A DNA stretch of 64,000 bases, taken from contig CAJTDN010000002.1 of NCBI GenBank assembly GCA_910574865.1, positions 124,001 through 188,000 on the forward strand, in the 5' to 3' direction. The position numbers and the translations under genes were made by a program. Within the stretch, counting starts at the first letter, position 1, and every line of letters begins with the position of its first letter. The notes below the pieces were generated by a model. It worked only from the letters and a program-made list of their open reading frames with translations. It had not been told where the DNA came from and did no database searches. This document shows positions 32,608 through 41,036 of this stretch, in pieces. This DNA is from Lachnospiraceae bacterium. GTDB lineage: Bacteria > Bacillota > Clostridia > Lachnospirales > Lachnospiraceae.

Positions 32608-33912
32608 ATGAAAAATATAATGAAAACCTTTATAAAGTACGTGTCCATGAACATCATAGGGATGCTCGGCATTTCCTTTTACATCCTGGCGGACACGTTC
32701 TTCATCGCCCGCGGCGTCGGCCCCGACGGGTTGACCGCGCTGAACCTGGCCATCCCGGTCTACAGCTTGTTCCACGGCATCGGGCTGATGATTGGCATGG
32801 GCGGGGCCACCCGTTATTCACTGGCGCTGGGGCTGGGCAATGAAACGCGGCGGCAGGGCGTGTTCCCGCAGGCCGCCTGCCTGGTGTTGTTTTTCTCGTC
32901 CATCTTTACCATTTTGGGTCTGGTCGCGACAGAACCGCTGGCCGTCCTGCTCGGGGCCGATGGGGACACCTTGGGGCTGACCGTCGGCTACCTGCGGATT
33001 CTCCTGATTTTCACGCCCTTTTTCATGTGCAACAATTTGTTGGTCTGCTTCGTGCGAAATGACGGCGCGCCGCAGCTTTCCATGGCGGGGATGCTCGCCG
33101 GGAGCATTTTCAACGTCATCATGGACTACGTGCTGATTTTCCCCTTGGGCCTCGGCATGCAAGGGGCCGCCCTGGCGACCGCCGCCTCACCGCTCGTCAG
33201 CATGCTGGTATTGTCCATACATTTCATAAAAAAGAAAAACAAGTTCCACCTCCGTCCGGTGCGCCCGTCACTCAAAAGCTTCGCCGACATTTGCGCGCTC
33301 GGCTCGTCCTCGCTGGTCGTGGAAGTGTCCTCCGGGCTCGTGATGCTGGTATTCAACCTCTTGATTTTGCGCATCAGCGGCAATACCGGGGTGGCCGCCT
33401 ACGGCGTGGTGGCCAACATCGCGCTCGTGCTGACCTCCATTTTCAACGGCATTTCCCAGGGCATCCAACCGCTGACCAGCCAGAATTCCGGGAAGAAGGA
33501 TTCTGCCGCCATCCGCCAGATTCTTCGCTACGCATTGGCCTTGTCACTGGTTTTGGCGGTTCTGTCCTACGCGCTGATGTATTTTGCAAGCACGCCTGTC
33601 GTGGCGTTGTTTAACAAGGAGCAAAACCCCCAACTTCGGGCAATCGCGGAAAACGGCATGCGCCTATATTTCATGGCCCTGCCCTTTATCGGGGTCAACA
33701 TCGTCGCGGCCTCCTTCCTTAGTTCCATCGCCCGCCCCAGGCAGGCCTTCGCGATTTCCATCGGGCGCGGCATCGTGGTCGTCATCCCGGCCGCCTTTTT
33801 ACTGGCCGGGATGCTCGGGCTGAACGGAATCTGGCTGACGATGCCGGTGACCGAACTGATTGTCTGTCTTCTGGCCGTGGCATTCTTACGGCGGGAGACG
33901 AAAAGAACGTGA
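32608..33912 (+). CDS. MATE-family multidrug/Na+ antiporter
   Basis: The 434-residue protein has about twelve membrane helices and the MATE fold (NIIGMLGISFYILADTFFIARGVGPDGLTALNLAIPVYSL, later NTGVAAYGVVANIALVLTSIFNGISQGIQPL). MATE proteins export cationic drugs or metabolites using Na+ or H+. The start at 32608 has a perfect AAGGAGG nine bases upstream; the longer frame lacks one. The leader looks attenuator-like, in line with inducible exporters. Nothing downstream is in the same transcript. Confidence 0.93.
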   Translation: MKNIMKTFIKYVSMNIIGMLGISFYILADTFFIARGVGPDGLTALNLAIPVYSLFHGIGLMIGMGGATRYSLALGLGNETRRQGVFPQAACLVLFFSSIFTILGLVATEPLAVLLGADGDTLGLTVGYLRILLIFTPFFMCNNLLVCFVRNDGAPQLSMAGMLAGSIFNVIMDYVLIFPLGLGMQGAALATAASPLVSMLVLSIHFIKKKNKFHLRPVRPSLKSFADICALGSSSLVVEVSSGLVMLVFNLLILRISGNTGVAAYGVVANIALVLTSIFNGISQGIQPLTSQNSGKKDSAAIRQILRYALALSLVLAVLSYALMYFASTPVVALFNKEQNPQLRAIAENGMRLYFMALPFIGVNIVAASFLSSIARPRQAFAISIGRGIVVVIPAAFLLAGMLGLNGIWLTMPVTELIVCLLAVAFLRRETKRT

Positions 33913-33937
33913 CATCAAAAAAAATATCCGGCTATGC

Positions 33938-33966
33938 GGTGGGATGCTCTAAAAGAGCATCCCACC
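33938..33966. repeat. Perfect hairpin after the MATE gene, then small-hairpin tract to 34060
   Basis: GGTGGGATGCTCT and AGAGCATCCCACC form a perfect 13-bp stem with loop AAA, 26 bases after the MATE stop, but with no T-run directly behind. The following 90 bases contain further mini-hairpins (GTGC-TAAC-GCAC, CTGC-TAAA-GCAG). This is the same style as the tract at 27464-27745. Confidence 0.6.
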
Positions 33967-34157
33967 CACTCATACATTCGCAAAATTCGTGCTAACGCAC
34001 TCTCGTGTCTGCTAAAGCAGCCACGTTTTGCTCATTATGAAGTGGGTTGCTAATCCGACAGTTGAAAAAATTTTTATTTTTTGAATGGATTGGCGAATCT
34101 CAATCGTATTAATATATAGAATACCAAAATAAAAAAGTTAACGGAGGAACATGCGAC

Positions 34158-34619
34158 ATGAAAAGAAAAATCACCATGGCAATCATCGCGGCGACCACCC
34201 TGGTACTTTCGGCGGGAACCATGAGCGTTTTCGCGACCGAACCGGCACGCGGCCAAGGCACGGCGGTTCCAGAACACCACGGGGCGTGCGGCAGGAGCCT
34301 GGAGGCTTTTGAAGACGGCTGGACGTGCGGCTACTGCGGATCCACTTGCCATTTCCTCGACGAGGACGGGGACGGATTGTGCGATTACCACGCTTACCGG
34401 GACAGTTACCAGTACGACGACGCACAAGGGTATGGCGACAGCGGCCGGCAAGCCGCCGGCGGCTATGACAGCCAGGAAATCACCGACAATTACGGCCAAG
34501 GTGGATATGGCGGCTACTGCGGCAATTATGACGACTATGGCTACTGCGGGGGGCGCGGCGGCAGCGGCCATCACGGGGGATACGGCAACGGCGGCCACCA
34601 CGGCCATCACGGAAGATAA
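34158..34619 (+). CDS. Small secreted Gly/His/Tyr-rich protein
   Basis: The 153-residue protein has a clear signal peptide (MKRKITMAIIAATTLVLSAGTMSVFA). A Cys/His cluster follows (CGYCGSTCHFLDEDGDGLCDYH) that combines a CxxC pair with a DxDxDG calcium-binding-like loop. The tail is low-complexity, rich in Gly, Tyr and His, and ends in HHGHHGR. No family is recognised. Metal binding outside the membrane is a reasonable guess. The gene leads an apparent operon with a sigma factor 29 bases downstream and its anti-sigma factor, whose C-terminus is also His-rich. The ribosome site is GGAGG. A weak promoter (TTGGCG, 17 bases, TATATA) is at 34090-34118. Confidence 0.75.
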   Translation: MKRKITMAIIAATTLVLSAGTMSVFATEPARGQGTAVPEHHGACGRSLEAFEDGWTCGYCGSTCHFLDEDGDGLCDYHAYRDSYQYDDAQGYGDSGRQAAGGYDSQEITDNYGQGGYGGYCGNYDDYGYCGGRGGSGHHGGYGNGGHHGHHGR

Positions 34620-34648
34620 CAGCATGGGCGGCAAAGGCGGGGAAACTT

Positions 34649-35131
34649 ATGCGGAGCGAGCAGGAGGTAGGCAACGCCATCGAGCGGCATTCTGACATGA
34701 TTCGGCGGCTTTGCATGATACATCTGAAAAATTACCACGATACGCAGGACATATTTCAAACGGTATATTTGAAGTATGTCCTTAGTTCCGTTGAATTTGA
34801 AAACGAGGAACATGAAAAGGCATGGTTTATCCGCGTGACCTTAAACGCCTGCAAGGACCTGCTGAAGGACTTTTTTCACACCCGCGTGGTTTCCATGGAC
34901 GAGCTGGGCGAGCAGTCCTCTTCCTTTTCATCTGACAACATGGAGGTTCTGGAAGCCGTGCAATCGCTGCCGCCCAAATACAAGAACGTCGTGTACCTGC
35001 ATTTTTATGAAGGTTACACGGCACCGGAAATCGGCAAAATCCTGGGGAAAAACGTGAACACGATTTACACTTATCTAACACGTTCCAAAAACATGTTGCG
35101 GGAAAAATTGGGAGGTGAAGGATATGAATGA
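34649..35131 (+). CDS. ECF-type RNA polymerase sigma factor
   Basis: The 160-residue protein has sigma region 2 (about 10-75, RLCMIHLKNYHDTQDIFQTVYLKY) and region 4 (about 98-155, LPPKYKNVVYLHFYEGYTAPEIGKILGKNVNTIYTYLTRSKNML), and no long linker, as in ECF sigma factors. It overlaps the downstream RsgI-type gene by a few bases, so the two are translationally coupled. The sigma factor should be held at the membrane until the anti-sigma factor is cut. Its own promoter motif is not clear in the upstream region. The ribosome site (AAAGGCGGGG) is moderate. Confidence 0.93.
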   Translation: MRSEQEVGNAIERHSDMIRRLCMIHLKNYHDTQDIFQTVYLKYVLSSVEFENEEHEKAWFIRVTLNACKDLLKDFFHTRVVSMDELGEQSSSFSSDNMEVLEAVQSLPPKYKNVVYLHFYEGYTAPEIGKILGKNVNTIYTYLTRSKNMLREKLGGEGYE

Positions 35132-35888
35132 CATGATTGGCACGGACGGCAAATTGAAGGACGCGTTTGACAAGATACACGCGGAGACCGGCTTGAAAGC
35201 GGAAACGAAGGACTTTATCGCGCACAAGACGAAGAATTACACGTCTCCCGCGAGGACCGTCCCCGGGGGGGCGGTCCTCGCCATGGCATGCCTTGTGCTC
35301 CTGCTGGCCGGCCTTGGTGGTCATCGGCTGTATTTTACGGAGGCGGCCATCATCAGCATCGACATAAACCCGTCCATCGAGCTGAACGTCAACCCGTTTG
35401 GCAAAGTCATTTCCGTCACCGCTTACGACGATGACGGCCTCCGGCTCTCAAACGCCGTCAACGTGCGGCACATGGACTACATGGGCGCGCTCGGCGTAAT
35501 ATTGAATTCAGAAGGTATCGTCACATACTTGGGTCGGGACGAGGCGCTGACCATTTCCGTCGTCGGGCAAAACGAGCAACAAAACAAGGAAATGCTTTAC
35601 AACATCGAAACCTGCATCCGGGGCCATGAAAACGCCCATTGCCACGCGGGCAGTTATGACCTCGTGGACGAAGCGCATTCCGCCAATCTGTCCGTCGGCA
35701 AATACCAGGCGTTCCTGGAACTGCGGCAGCTGGATCCGGACATAACGGTTGATGACGTGAAGGGGCTTACCATGCGGCAAATTAATGACCTGATGGACGA
35801 TTTGACAAACGGCCGGAAAGACGACGGTGCGGGAAATGGCCAAGATCCGCACGGACACGGGCACGGACATGGTGCGAACCATCATTAA
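35124..35888 (+). CDS. RsgI-type membrane anti-sigma factor with His-rich C-terminus
   Basis: The 254-residue protein has a short cytoplasmic part (1-48), one membrane helix (about 50-66) and an extracytoplasmic RsgI_N-like domain (IISIDINPSIELNVNPFGKVISVTAYDDDG). The bond Asn82-Pro83 lies in the conserved motif where RsgI proteins are known to cleave themselves. A helical domain follows, and the tail reads DPHGHGHGHGANHH. Clostridial RsgI proteins use their outer ends to sense ligands such as polysaccharides. Here a His-rich end and a His-rich secreted partner suggest metal instead. The ATG at 35124 is preferred over the GTG at 35115 because of GGAGG spacing. Confidence 0.85.
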   Translation: MNDMIGTDGKLKDAFDKIHAETGLKAETKDFIAHKTKNYTSPARTVPGGAVLAMACLVLLLAGLGGHRLYFTEAAIISIDINPSIELNVNPFGKVISVTAYDDDGLRLSNAVNVRHMDYMGALGVILNSEGIVTYLGRDEALTISVVGQNEQQNKEMLYNIETCIRGHENAHCHAGSYDLVDEAHSANLSVGKYQAFLELRQLDPDITVDDVKGLTMRQINDLMDDLTNGRKDDGAGNGQDPHGHGHGHGANHH

Positions 35889-35930
35889 GGGGTTGTCGGG
35901 AAATGCCGATTTTCCGGCAACCCCTTTTCA
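35887..35930. terminator. Bidirectional terminator between convergent operons
   Basis: AAGGGGTTG.CGG and CCGGCAACCCCTT pair around an A/T-rich loop (35887-35926), followed by TTTT on the plus strand and AA/TT-rich sequence on the other. It sits between the anti-sigma gene and the convergent SGNH gene. Confidence 0.7.
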
Positions 35931-35941
35931 AACAACTTCCA

Positions 35942-37270
35942 CTATCTTTCCAATGCAAGCAGTTCATAGAGGCATTCTTCCATTTTCGGGGTCCACCAGT
36001 CCAGATATCCCTCTTTCGTCGGATGAACCGGGTCGTACATGTATCTTATGTAATCCCTATCTGAAACCGCATTCATTTCCGCATCATCCCACAAATTGAT
36101 GACACCGATTTCATACTTTTCTTGCAGTTTCAGAAGAGCCTCCACCATCTTTTGATATTCCTCGCTTTCATATTTAGTACCAGTATAAAATATAACCGGA
36201 CAATCCCATGTCCGCATGGCATAAACGATTATGTATTCCATCGCCCCGATGATGGTCTTGGTGTCGAAAGCATCCAGTTCCTTTGACGCACTGATTTCCC
36301 CCAGTGGTAATTTCTTGGTCGCGTCATTGGTTGACAACTGGCAGACAAACGCATCAAATTTTTCATTCGTACTGATATTATTTAGCATACGGCGAATATA
36401 AGAATTCTCTCCCAGATAGGAATCACCTTCCTCCTCCACCAAAGTAGTGCCACTGACCGCCTCTTTCACAAAATCGCAAGAATTCCTCGCGGAAATAAAT
36501 TCTACAAAAGACACTCCGTTTGCCCTTGCCCCATAGGTCACGGACGAACCCAGATAACAAATGCGTTTCCCAGAAAGAGGACTGTCCGACAAGGCCTCTA
36601 CATTTTCCACGTCATACCTTGCATTTACATTTGCACTTTCAACGTAAGTAAATGTCCCGTCCTCATCATTCACAGTCACTACTACACTGTTTTCATGACC
36701 ATTGTGCCAATAATAAAATCCTTCAAAATAATCCAACGGGTCTTCATCCACGTTCTCCATGCTATGCACCCGCGAACCTTCCGAGGCCGTTCCGGAATTG
36801 TCTATCATGCCCGCACTTTCCGTGAGATTACCCCAGCTTTCCGCAAACGTGCAATCCGTGGGCGGAGCCAGTGTCACCCTATCCCCTTCTTGCTCGTATT
36901 CTCCAGCAAAGATATATCGCAGTTCAATTGTCCCATATACTTTACCACCGGATTTATATTTCTGCGGATTCCCTTCCTCGTCTAACGTCCCCGTAAGCTT
37001 GGTGTACTCATAGGTTCCATCTGCATTCAGCACGATTGTATTCATCGCATTGAGCTTGACTCCCGCTGTCTTCTGCCCATAATCGGTATTGCCTTCCACG
37101 TCCTTCACTTCAAACGAACACTTATAAATATTGCCATGTTCATCATTTTTGTATTCGTCATTTTTTCCTTCTTTCTCTTCCACCGGCTGCCCCGCACAAG
37201 CCGTCGATATCATTATTACAAGGAGTAGCACGCATATACGCGCCGCTCCCCTTCCCCTTCTTTTTATCAT
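35942..37270 (-). CDS. SGNH/GDSL-type hydrolase lipoprotein
   Basis: The 442-residue protein begins with a basic, hydrophobic signal ending STACAG, a lipobox variant. The first 210 residues are a beta-rich domain of unknown role. The SGNH domain follows: KRICYLGSSVTYGARANG (nucleophile Ser), VCQLSTNDATKKLPLG (Asn block), and the late DPVHPTKEGY supplying Asp and His. SGNH enzymes remove acetyl or acyl groups, often from polysaccharides. The ATG at 37270 overlaps the stop of the GH3 gene (ATGA), so the two are coupled. With the GH3 hydrolase, deacetylation plus glycoside cleavage of a glycan at the cell surface is likely. Confidence 0.87.
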   Translation of the reverse strand: MIKRRGRGAARICVLLLVIMISTACAGQPVEEKEGKNDEYKNDEHGNIYKCSFEVKDVEGNTDYGQKTAGVKLNAMNTIVLNADGTYEYTKLTGTLDEEGNPQKYKSGGKVYGTIELRYIFAGEYEQEGDRVTLAPPTDCTFAESWGNLTESAGMIDNSGTASEGSRVHSMENVDEDPLDYFEGFYYWHNGHENSVVVTVNDEDGTFTYVESANVNARYDVENVEALSDSPLSGKRICYLGSSVTYGARANGVSFVEFISARNSCDFVKEAVSGTTLVEEEGDSYLGENSYIRRMLNNISTNEKFDAFVCQLSTNDATKKLPLGEISASKELDAFDTKTIIGAMEYIIVYAMRTWDCPVIFYTGTKYESEEYQKMVEALLKLQEKYEIGVINLWDDAEMNAVSDRDYIRYMYDPVHPTKEGYLDWWTPKMEECLYELLALER

Positions 37271-40182
37271 GACTTTTTCTCTTTCCTTTTTGCATTTATA
37301 AAAATCAACACTCCCGATAACGCCAGTAGTCCAAATCCAACCTGAAGCCCGATTAGGAGTTTTTGCCACCACGTCGTCAGTTCTACTACCCTATCAAATT
37401 GCGACAGCCCATTCATGGCGGAACTGTTCGCCTGCACATAGAGCAAACGATGCACCGCCTGACGCATCAATTGACACACATAAGGGTCGTTTTGGTACTC
37501 GTACAAGGATTCATCCGTCAATTCGATACTATTTACCCCGTCCCAAATATCGCTGCCGCCTTGCAGGCCGACAAGTGAATCCGTATAAGTGGAATTCACG
37601 GTACAATCCGTAATGACATACCCCTTAAATCCCCATTCGCCGCGCGCCACGTCATTTAACAATCCCGCATGGGCACCGCCCCAGGCCGCGCCGATACGGT
37701 TCATGACCGTCATGTAGCCATGTACGTTTGCCTCCACGGTCGGAATTTCAAACGCGGTCAGATAAATTTCGCGAATGGCCTGCTCATTGCCCCACGTGGT
37801 GACGCCCGCCCGATTCGTCTCCTGGTCGTTGAGGGCAAAATGTTTCAAAAGTACATAGACGCCCTTGTCTTCGATTGCCGCCACTTCTGGTGCCGCCATG
37901 GCACCCGAAAGAAAACCGTCCTCCGAGAAATACTCGTAATTGCGCCCGCTATACGCGGTGCGGTGGATATTGGCAGCAGGCCCGTACACGCCGTGCGTCC
38001 TGGATTTTAGCCCCTGCTCGCCGATGCACTCGCCGATATCCTCCATCAATTCCGTGTTCCACGTTGCCGCCATGATGACCTCTGCCGGAAATGCCATACC
38101 ACTGGAATTCCCGTTGATAAACGAATCCGTAATGCCTTGCGGCCCGTTTGTCTCTTTCGTCGCCGGTTTTTGAATCGAGGTAACCACCTTCGTATTGTGG
38201 AAAGAATTGGTAATCAACGTCACCTGCTCGTCAAAACTCATCTGGTCAAGTAAAAGCTCCCAGTCCGGGTCGTCATATTCCCTGCCAATCATATTTGCCA
38301 GCATGATTTCATTCATCTGCTCGTACTTTGGCATTTCATATCCCGATTCCGTCTCAAACTCATTGACGATATCCTTCGCCATCGCCTCCGTCAATGTGAT
38401 TGATACCGGCTGCGGCCAGGTATTCGTCCAATCACTCCTTGACAAATACGTAATTTTGCCTTCATAATTTTCATAGGTGTTCAAATCCGTGTCGTCAAAA
38501 TGATTGGTGATTTTCGTCCCCGTCGCCCCCGTCGATGCCAGTTCCGTCAAGTCTTTCGCCTGCTCCTCGTCCACTTCAAACTCATATGCGTCCGTCCGGC
38601 TCATCTTTGCATCCGCATCATATCCCTTTGCTGACAAGATTTTATTGACAGCATCATGGGCGGAATCAGAAACGGCCAAATAATAAGTACCTTCCTCCAC
38701 GATATAACTCTTTGCCTTTACCGAGTCATACGTCCTCATCAAATACTTTGGAACCAGAATTTCCACGGTCTCGGACGCACCCGGCTCAATCTCTCCCGTC
38801 TTTCCAAAGCCGACCAACTCCACGGCCGCCTTTTCCACCTTGTTTTCCACGTCATACTCCGTATAAGGCTTTTGCAGGTACACCTGGACGATTTTCTTAC
38901 CGGCCGTGTTCCCGGTGTTGGTAACCGTCACCTCCACCGTATAGTCTTCCTCATTTTCTTCCACCGTATAGTCGCCATATGTAAACTCCGTATAACTCAA
39001 ACCGTACCCAAACGGAAATGCCACATCCGCATGATAGTCATATCCTTTTGTGTTCCCTTGTCCCATCACGGCATCCTCATGGCGGGTCTCATAGTATTTA
39101 TACCCGACATAGATTCCTTCCTGATACACGACATAACTGTCATTCACCTGCTTGACCGGATTGTCATCTTCAAGTCCCATTTCCGCCGCATTCGTAAAGA
39201 CATAATCTCCAAAATTCTGCATGGCCGGAGCCGTCATATTGTCATAACAGAACGTATCCACCAAGGCGCCTGACGGATTTTCTTTCCCCGTCAGAATCCG
39301 TGCCACGGAATTTAACCCATACTGCCCCACTCCGCCAATCCACAAACAAGCATCAATTCCATATTCCTGGTTTTTTAGAAAATCACAGTTCAAGGCGTTG
39401 GATGCATTTAACAGAACGACCACTTTCTTTATCGTGCCGTTTTGCTTCATGGCTCCCACTTGTGACAGCATGTCCTTTTCTTCCTGGGATAATGACAAAT
39501 AATCACCGCCCTCTCCGTCGGTTCCGCTTCTCCACAAGTCACCGCCCTCTCCGCCACAGCGGGCGATGACCACAATTGCCGCGTCGCCATATGCCGCCAC
39601 GGATGAAACCGCGTCACTCGTGTAGGCCGACCATGGAACCTCGTTAATTTTATACTCTCCTTTGGTTGCACTGCCGTCAATGTCCGTCACCGAACGCATG
39701 TATTCACTTCCGACTCCTTCCAGATAAAAGTTCCACAACGTCTCATTCACTTCCAGCCCCGCGTCAAACAGAGCGTCCTTGAGCGTCGGCGCAGTGGAAG
39801 TGTCCACGGAACCGGAGCCGGTTCCGCCGTAAATGATATCCACGCTGGAATGTGAAAAGCAGCTTACCTTGCCGCCCTCTGAAATCGGAAGGGCGTTATT
39901 TTCATTCATCAGAAGAACCGCGCCCTCCGCCTCCACCTGTTCGCAGATTTCCCGGGAAAACGCATCAAATTCCTCCATGGAATCCCATGCCGATTTGAAA
40001 TATTCCGTATCCTCGCCATGATCTGATTCCACGATTTTGTAGGTCTCGCATCCCAAATAGGAATTGATGGACACTGCAAATGAATTTGCCACCGCCGAAC
40101 CTATCAAAATAAGGATAAATAGCGGCACGAAAATAATGGATAAAATTTTTCCTACCTTTTTATTACTCAATAAATTTTTCAC
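37267..40182 (-). CDS. Membrane-anchored GH3-family glycoside hydrolase with permuted domains
   Basis: The 971-residue protein has a helix at each end (about 10-32 and 942-962). The domain order is unusual. The GH3 C-terminal sandwich comes first (EAEGAVLLMNENNALPI..., about 85-360), then a fibronectin-like domain (EVTVTNTGNTAGKKIVQVYLQ, about 430-520), and the TIM-barrel domain is last (about 630-930). The predicted nucleophile is Asp859 in FKGYVITDC. KHFALNDQETNR and the preceding AATWNTELM segment are typical GH3 barrel motifs. Permuted beta-glucosidases are known in rumen Clostridia. It should cleave beta-glucosides or related sugars outside the cell. The sugar specificity cannot be read. 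Confidence 0.9.
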   Translation of the reverse strand: MKNLLSNKKVGKILSIIFVPLFILILIGSAVANSFAVSINSYLGCETYKIVESDHGEDTEYFKSAWDSMEEFDAFSREICEQVEAEGAVLLMNENNALPISEGGKVSCFSHSSVDIIYGGTGSGSVDTSTAPTLKDALFDAGLEVNETLWNFYLEGVGSEYMRSVTDIDGSATKGEYKINEVPWSAYTSDAVSSVAAYGDAAIVVIARCGGEGGDLWRSGTDGEGGDYLSLSQEEKDMLSQVGAMKQNGTIKKVVVLLNASNALNCDFLKNQEYGIDACLWIGGVGQYGLNSVARILTGKENPSGALVDTFCYDNMTAPAMQNFGDYVFTNAAEMGLEDDNPVKQVNDSYVVYQEGIYVGYKYYETRHEDAVMGQGNTKGYDYHADVAFPFGYGLSYTEFTYGDYTVEENEEDYTVEVTVTNTGNTAGKKIVQVYLQKPYTEYDVENKVEKAAVELVGFGKTGEIEPGASETVEILVPKYLMRTYDSVKAKSYIVEEGTYYLAVSDSAHDAVNKILSAKGYDADAKMSRTDAYEFEVDEEQAKDLTELASTGATGTKITNHFDDTDLNTYENYEGKITYLSRSDWTNTWPQPVSITLTEAMAKDIVNEFETESGYEMPKYEQMNEIMLANMIGREYDDPDWELLLDQMSFDEQVTLITNSFHNTKVVTSIQKPATKETNGPQGITDSFINGNSSGMAFPAEVIMAATWNTELMEDIGECIGEQGLKSRTHGVYGPAANIHRTAYSGRNYEYFSEDGFLSGAMAAPEVAAIEDKGVYVLLKHFALNDQETNRAGVTTWGNEQAIREIYLTAFEIPTVEANVHGYMTVMNRIGAAWGGAHAGLLNDVARGEWGFKGYVITDCTVNSTYTDSLVGLQGGSDIWDGVNSIELTDESLYEYQNDPYVCQLMRQAVHRLLYVQANSSAMNGLSQFDRVVELTTWWQKLLIGLQVGFGLLALSGVLIFINAKRKEKKS

Positions 40183-40202
40183 GTCATCTCCTCCGAGCGC
40201 CC

Positions 40203-40748
40203 TTAATTAAAAGAACTGTCCTCCGCCTCTCCTGCCGGAACAAATCCCTCCGTCACGCATCTCATCTCAATCGGACGTACAAATGTCGCCAGTGAAACTT
40301 CCATGCCAAACAGATATCCTCCATTCTCGTCTTTTTCAAGCTCATATTCCCTGGTGAAGGTTCCGTCTTCATTTTCCATGTTGAAGTTCAAAACGCCATC
40401 CGTCTCACTCCACGTTCCCGTCGCTTTTGCCTCATATTCCTCTGTGTCAATCAGAACAATCCCCGGCTCCGCCTCTAATGTTCCGTCATTGTACAAATTC
40501 ACCACCCAGTCAAGCCTAAAATCACTCGCGTTGCTCGCGTACGCCCCTTCAAATGAATAGGTCACCTCTCGCTTTCCTTCCTCTTGTTTGGAATCCTCCT
40601 CTTGATTTGCACCATCTTCCACTTTCGTGTCGGAATCTGACTTTCCAGACGGGCCGTCCCCATTTCCCGAACCACATGCCGCCACCCCCAATACCAGCAT
40701 CAGTGCAAAAAGTACGGATACCATTCTTGTAATCATTGTTTTTTTCAT
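40203..40748 (-). CDS. Small lipoprotein, function unknown
   Basis: The 181-residue protein has a signal peptide with the lipobox GVAACG, an acidic Asp/Glu/Ser linker, and a domain of about 115 residues with alternating strands (YSFEGAYASNASDFRLDWVVNLYNDGTLEAE, GTWSETDGVLNFN), a lipocalin-like or barrel-like pattern also seen in the first part of the SGNH protein (FEVKDVEGNTDYGQ, VLNADGTYEY). It is the first gene of the operon with the GH3 and SGNH genes and may be a surface-bound glycan-binding partner. It starts behind GAGGAGG. Confidence 0.8.
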   Translation of the reverse strand: MKKTMITRMVSVLFALMLVLGVAACGSGNGDGPSGKSDSDTKVEDGANQEEDSKQEEGKREVTYSFEGAYASNASDFRLDWVVNLYNDGTLEAEPGIVLIDTEEYEAKATGTWSETDGVLNFNMENEDGTFTREYELEKDENGGYLFGMEVSLATFVRPIEMRCVTEGFVPAGEAEDSSFN

Positions 40749-40800
40749 TCTCTTGTTCCTCCTCAGGATTGAATTTTAATATATTGTTCAAATATATTTG

Positions 40801-40806
40801 TTTATA
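40801..40806 (-). promoter_or_regulatory. Candidate -10 box of the lipoprotein/GH3/SGNH operon
   Basis: On the minus strand TATAAA is found 52 bases before the lipoprotein start. The -35 region is poor, which is typical of activator-dependent promoters. The nearest LytTR-like repeat pair begins 35 bases upstream of it. Confidence 0.4.
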
Positions 40807-40840
40807 GCATATCTCTTGTCAGATTCTATTGCGAGTGATT

Positions 40841-40933
40841 TTCCGTGAACCGATTTTTCTTTTTCGTAAACGAGCTTCCAGTTTCGCCAAGCGTTCTATT
40901 TTTTTCGTGAACGGCACATTCTTTTTCGTAAAA
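40841..40933. promoter_or_regulatory. Two pairs of LytTR-type direct repeats in a divergent promoter region
   Basis: The decamer TTTCGTGAAC and close variants occur at 40841-40850, 40862-40871, 40903-40912 and 40924-40933. Within each pair the spacing is exactly 21 bases, two helical turns, as for LytTR-domain regulators. The pairs start 62 bases apart. They lie between the leftward GH3 operon and the rightward LytTR regulator gene. Confidence 0.65.
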
Positions 40934-40947
40934 TGCAGACTTGCAAA

Positions 40948-40976
40948 TTGCTTCTTTATCCAATTTAGAGTATAAT
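40948..40976 (+). promoter_or_regulatory. Promoter of the LytTR/GHKL two-component operon
   Basis: TTGCTT (40948-40953), 17 bases, and a perfect TATAAT (40971-40976). It lies 15 bases beyond the last LytTR-like repeat, so autoregulation is plausible. Confidence 0.65.
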
Positions 40977-41036
40977 CAAGTATAGGTTTTCGAGGTGCTC
41001 TGTCCGATGTCACGGGTTAAACGGGAGGTATTTGTC

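Noticed and set aside
33938-33966. Strong hairpin after the MATE gene as a standard terminator
   Set aside because: There is no T-run directly following on either strand, so it is listed only as a repeat hairpin.
40819-41013. 64-codon minus-strand frame in the divergent region
   Set aside because: It overlaps the LytTR-like repeats and promoter, has no ribosome site, and shows no domain.
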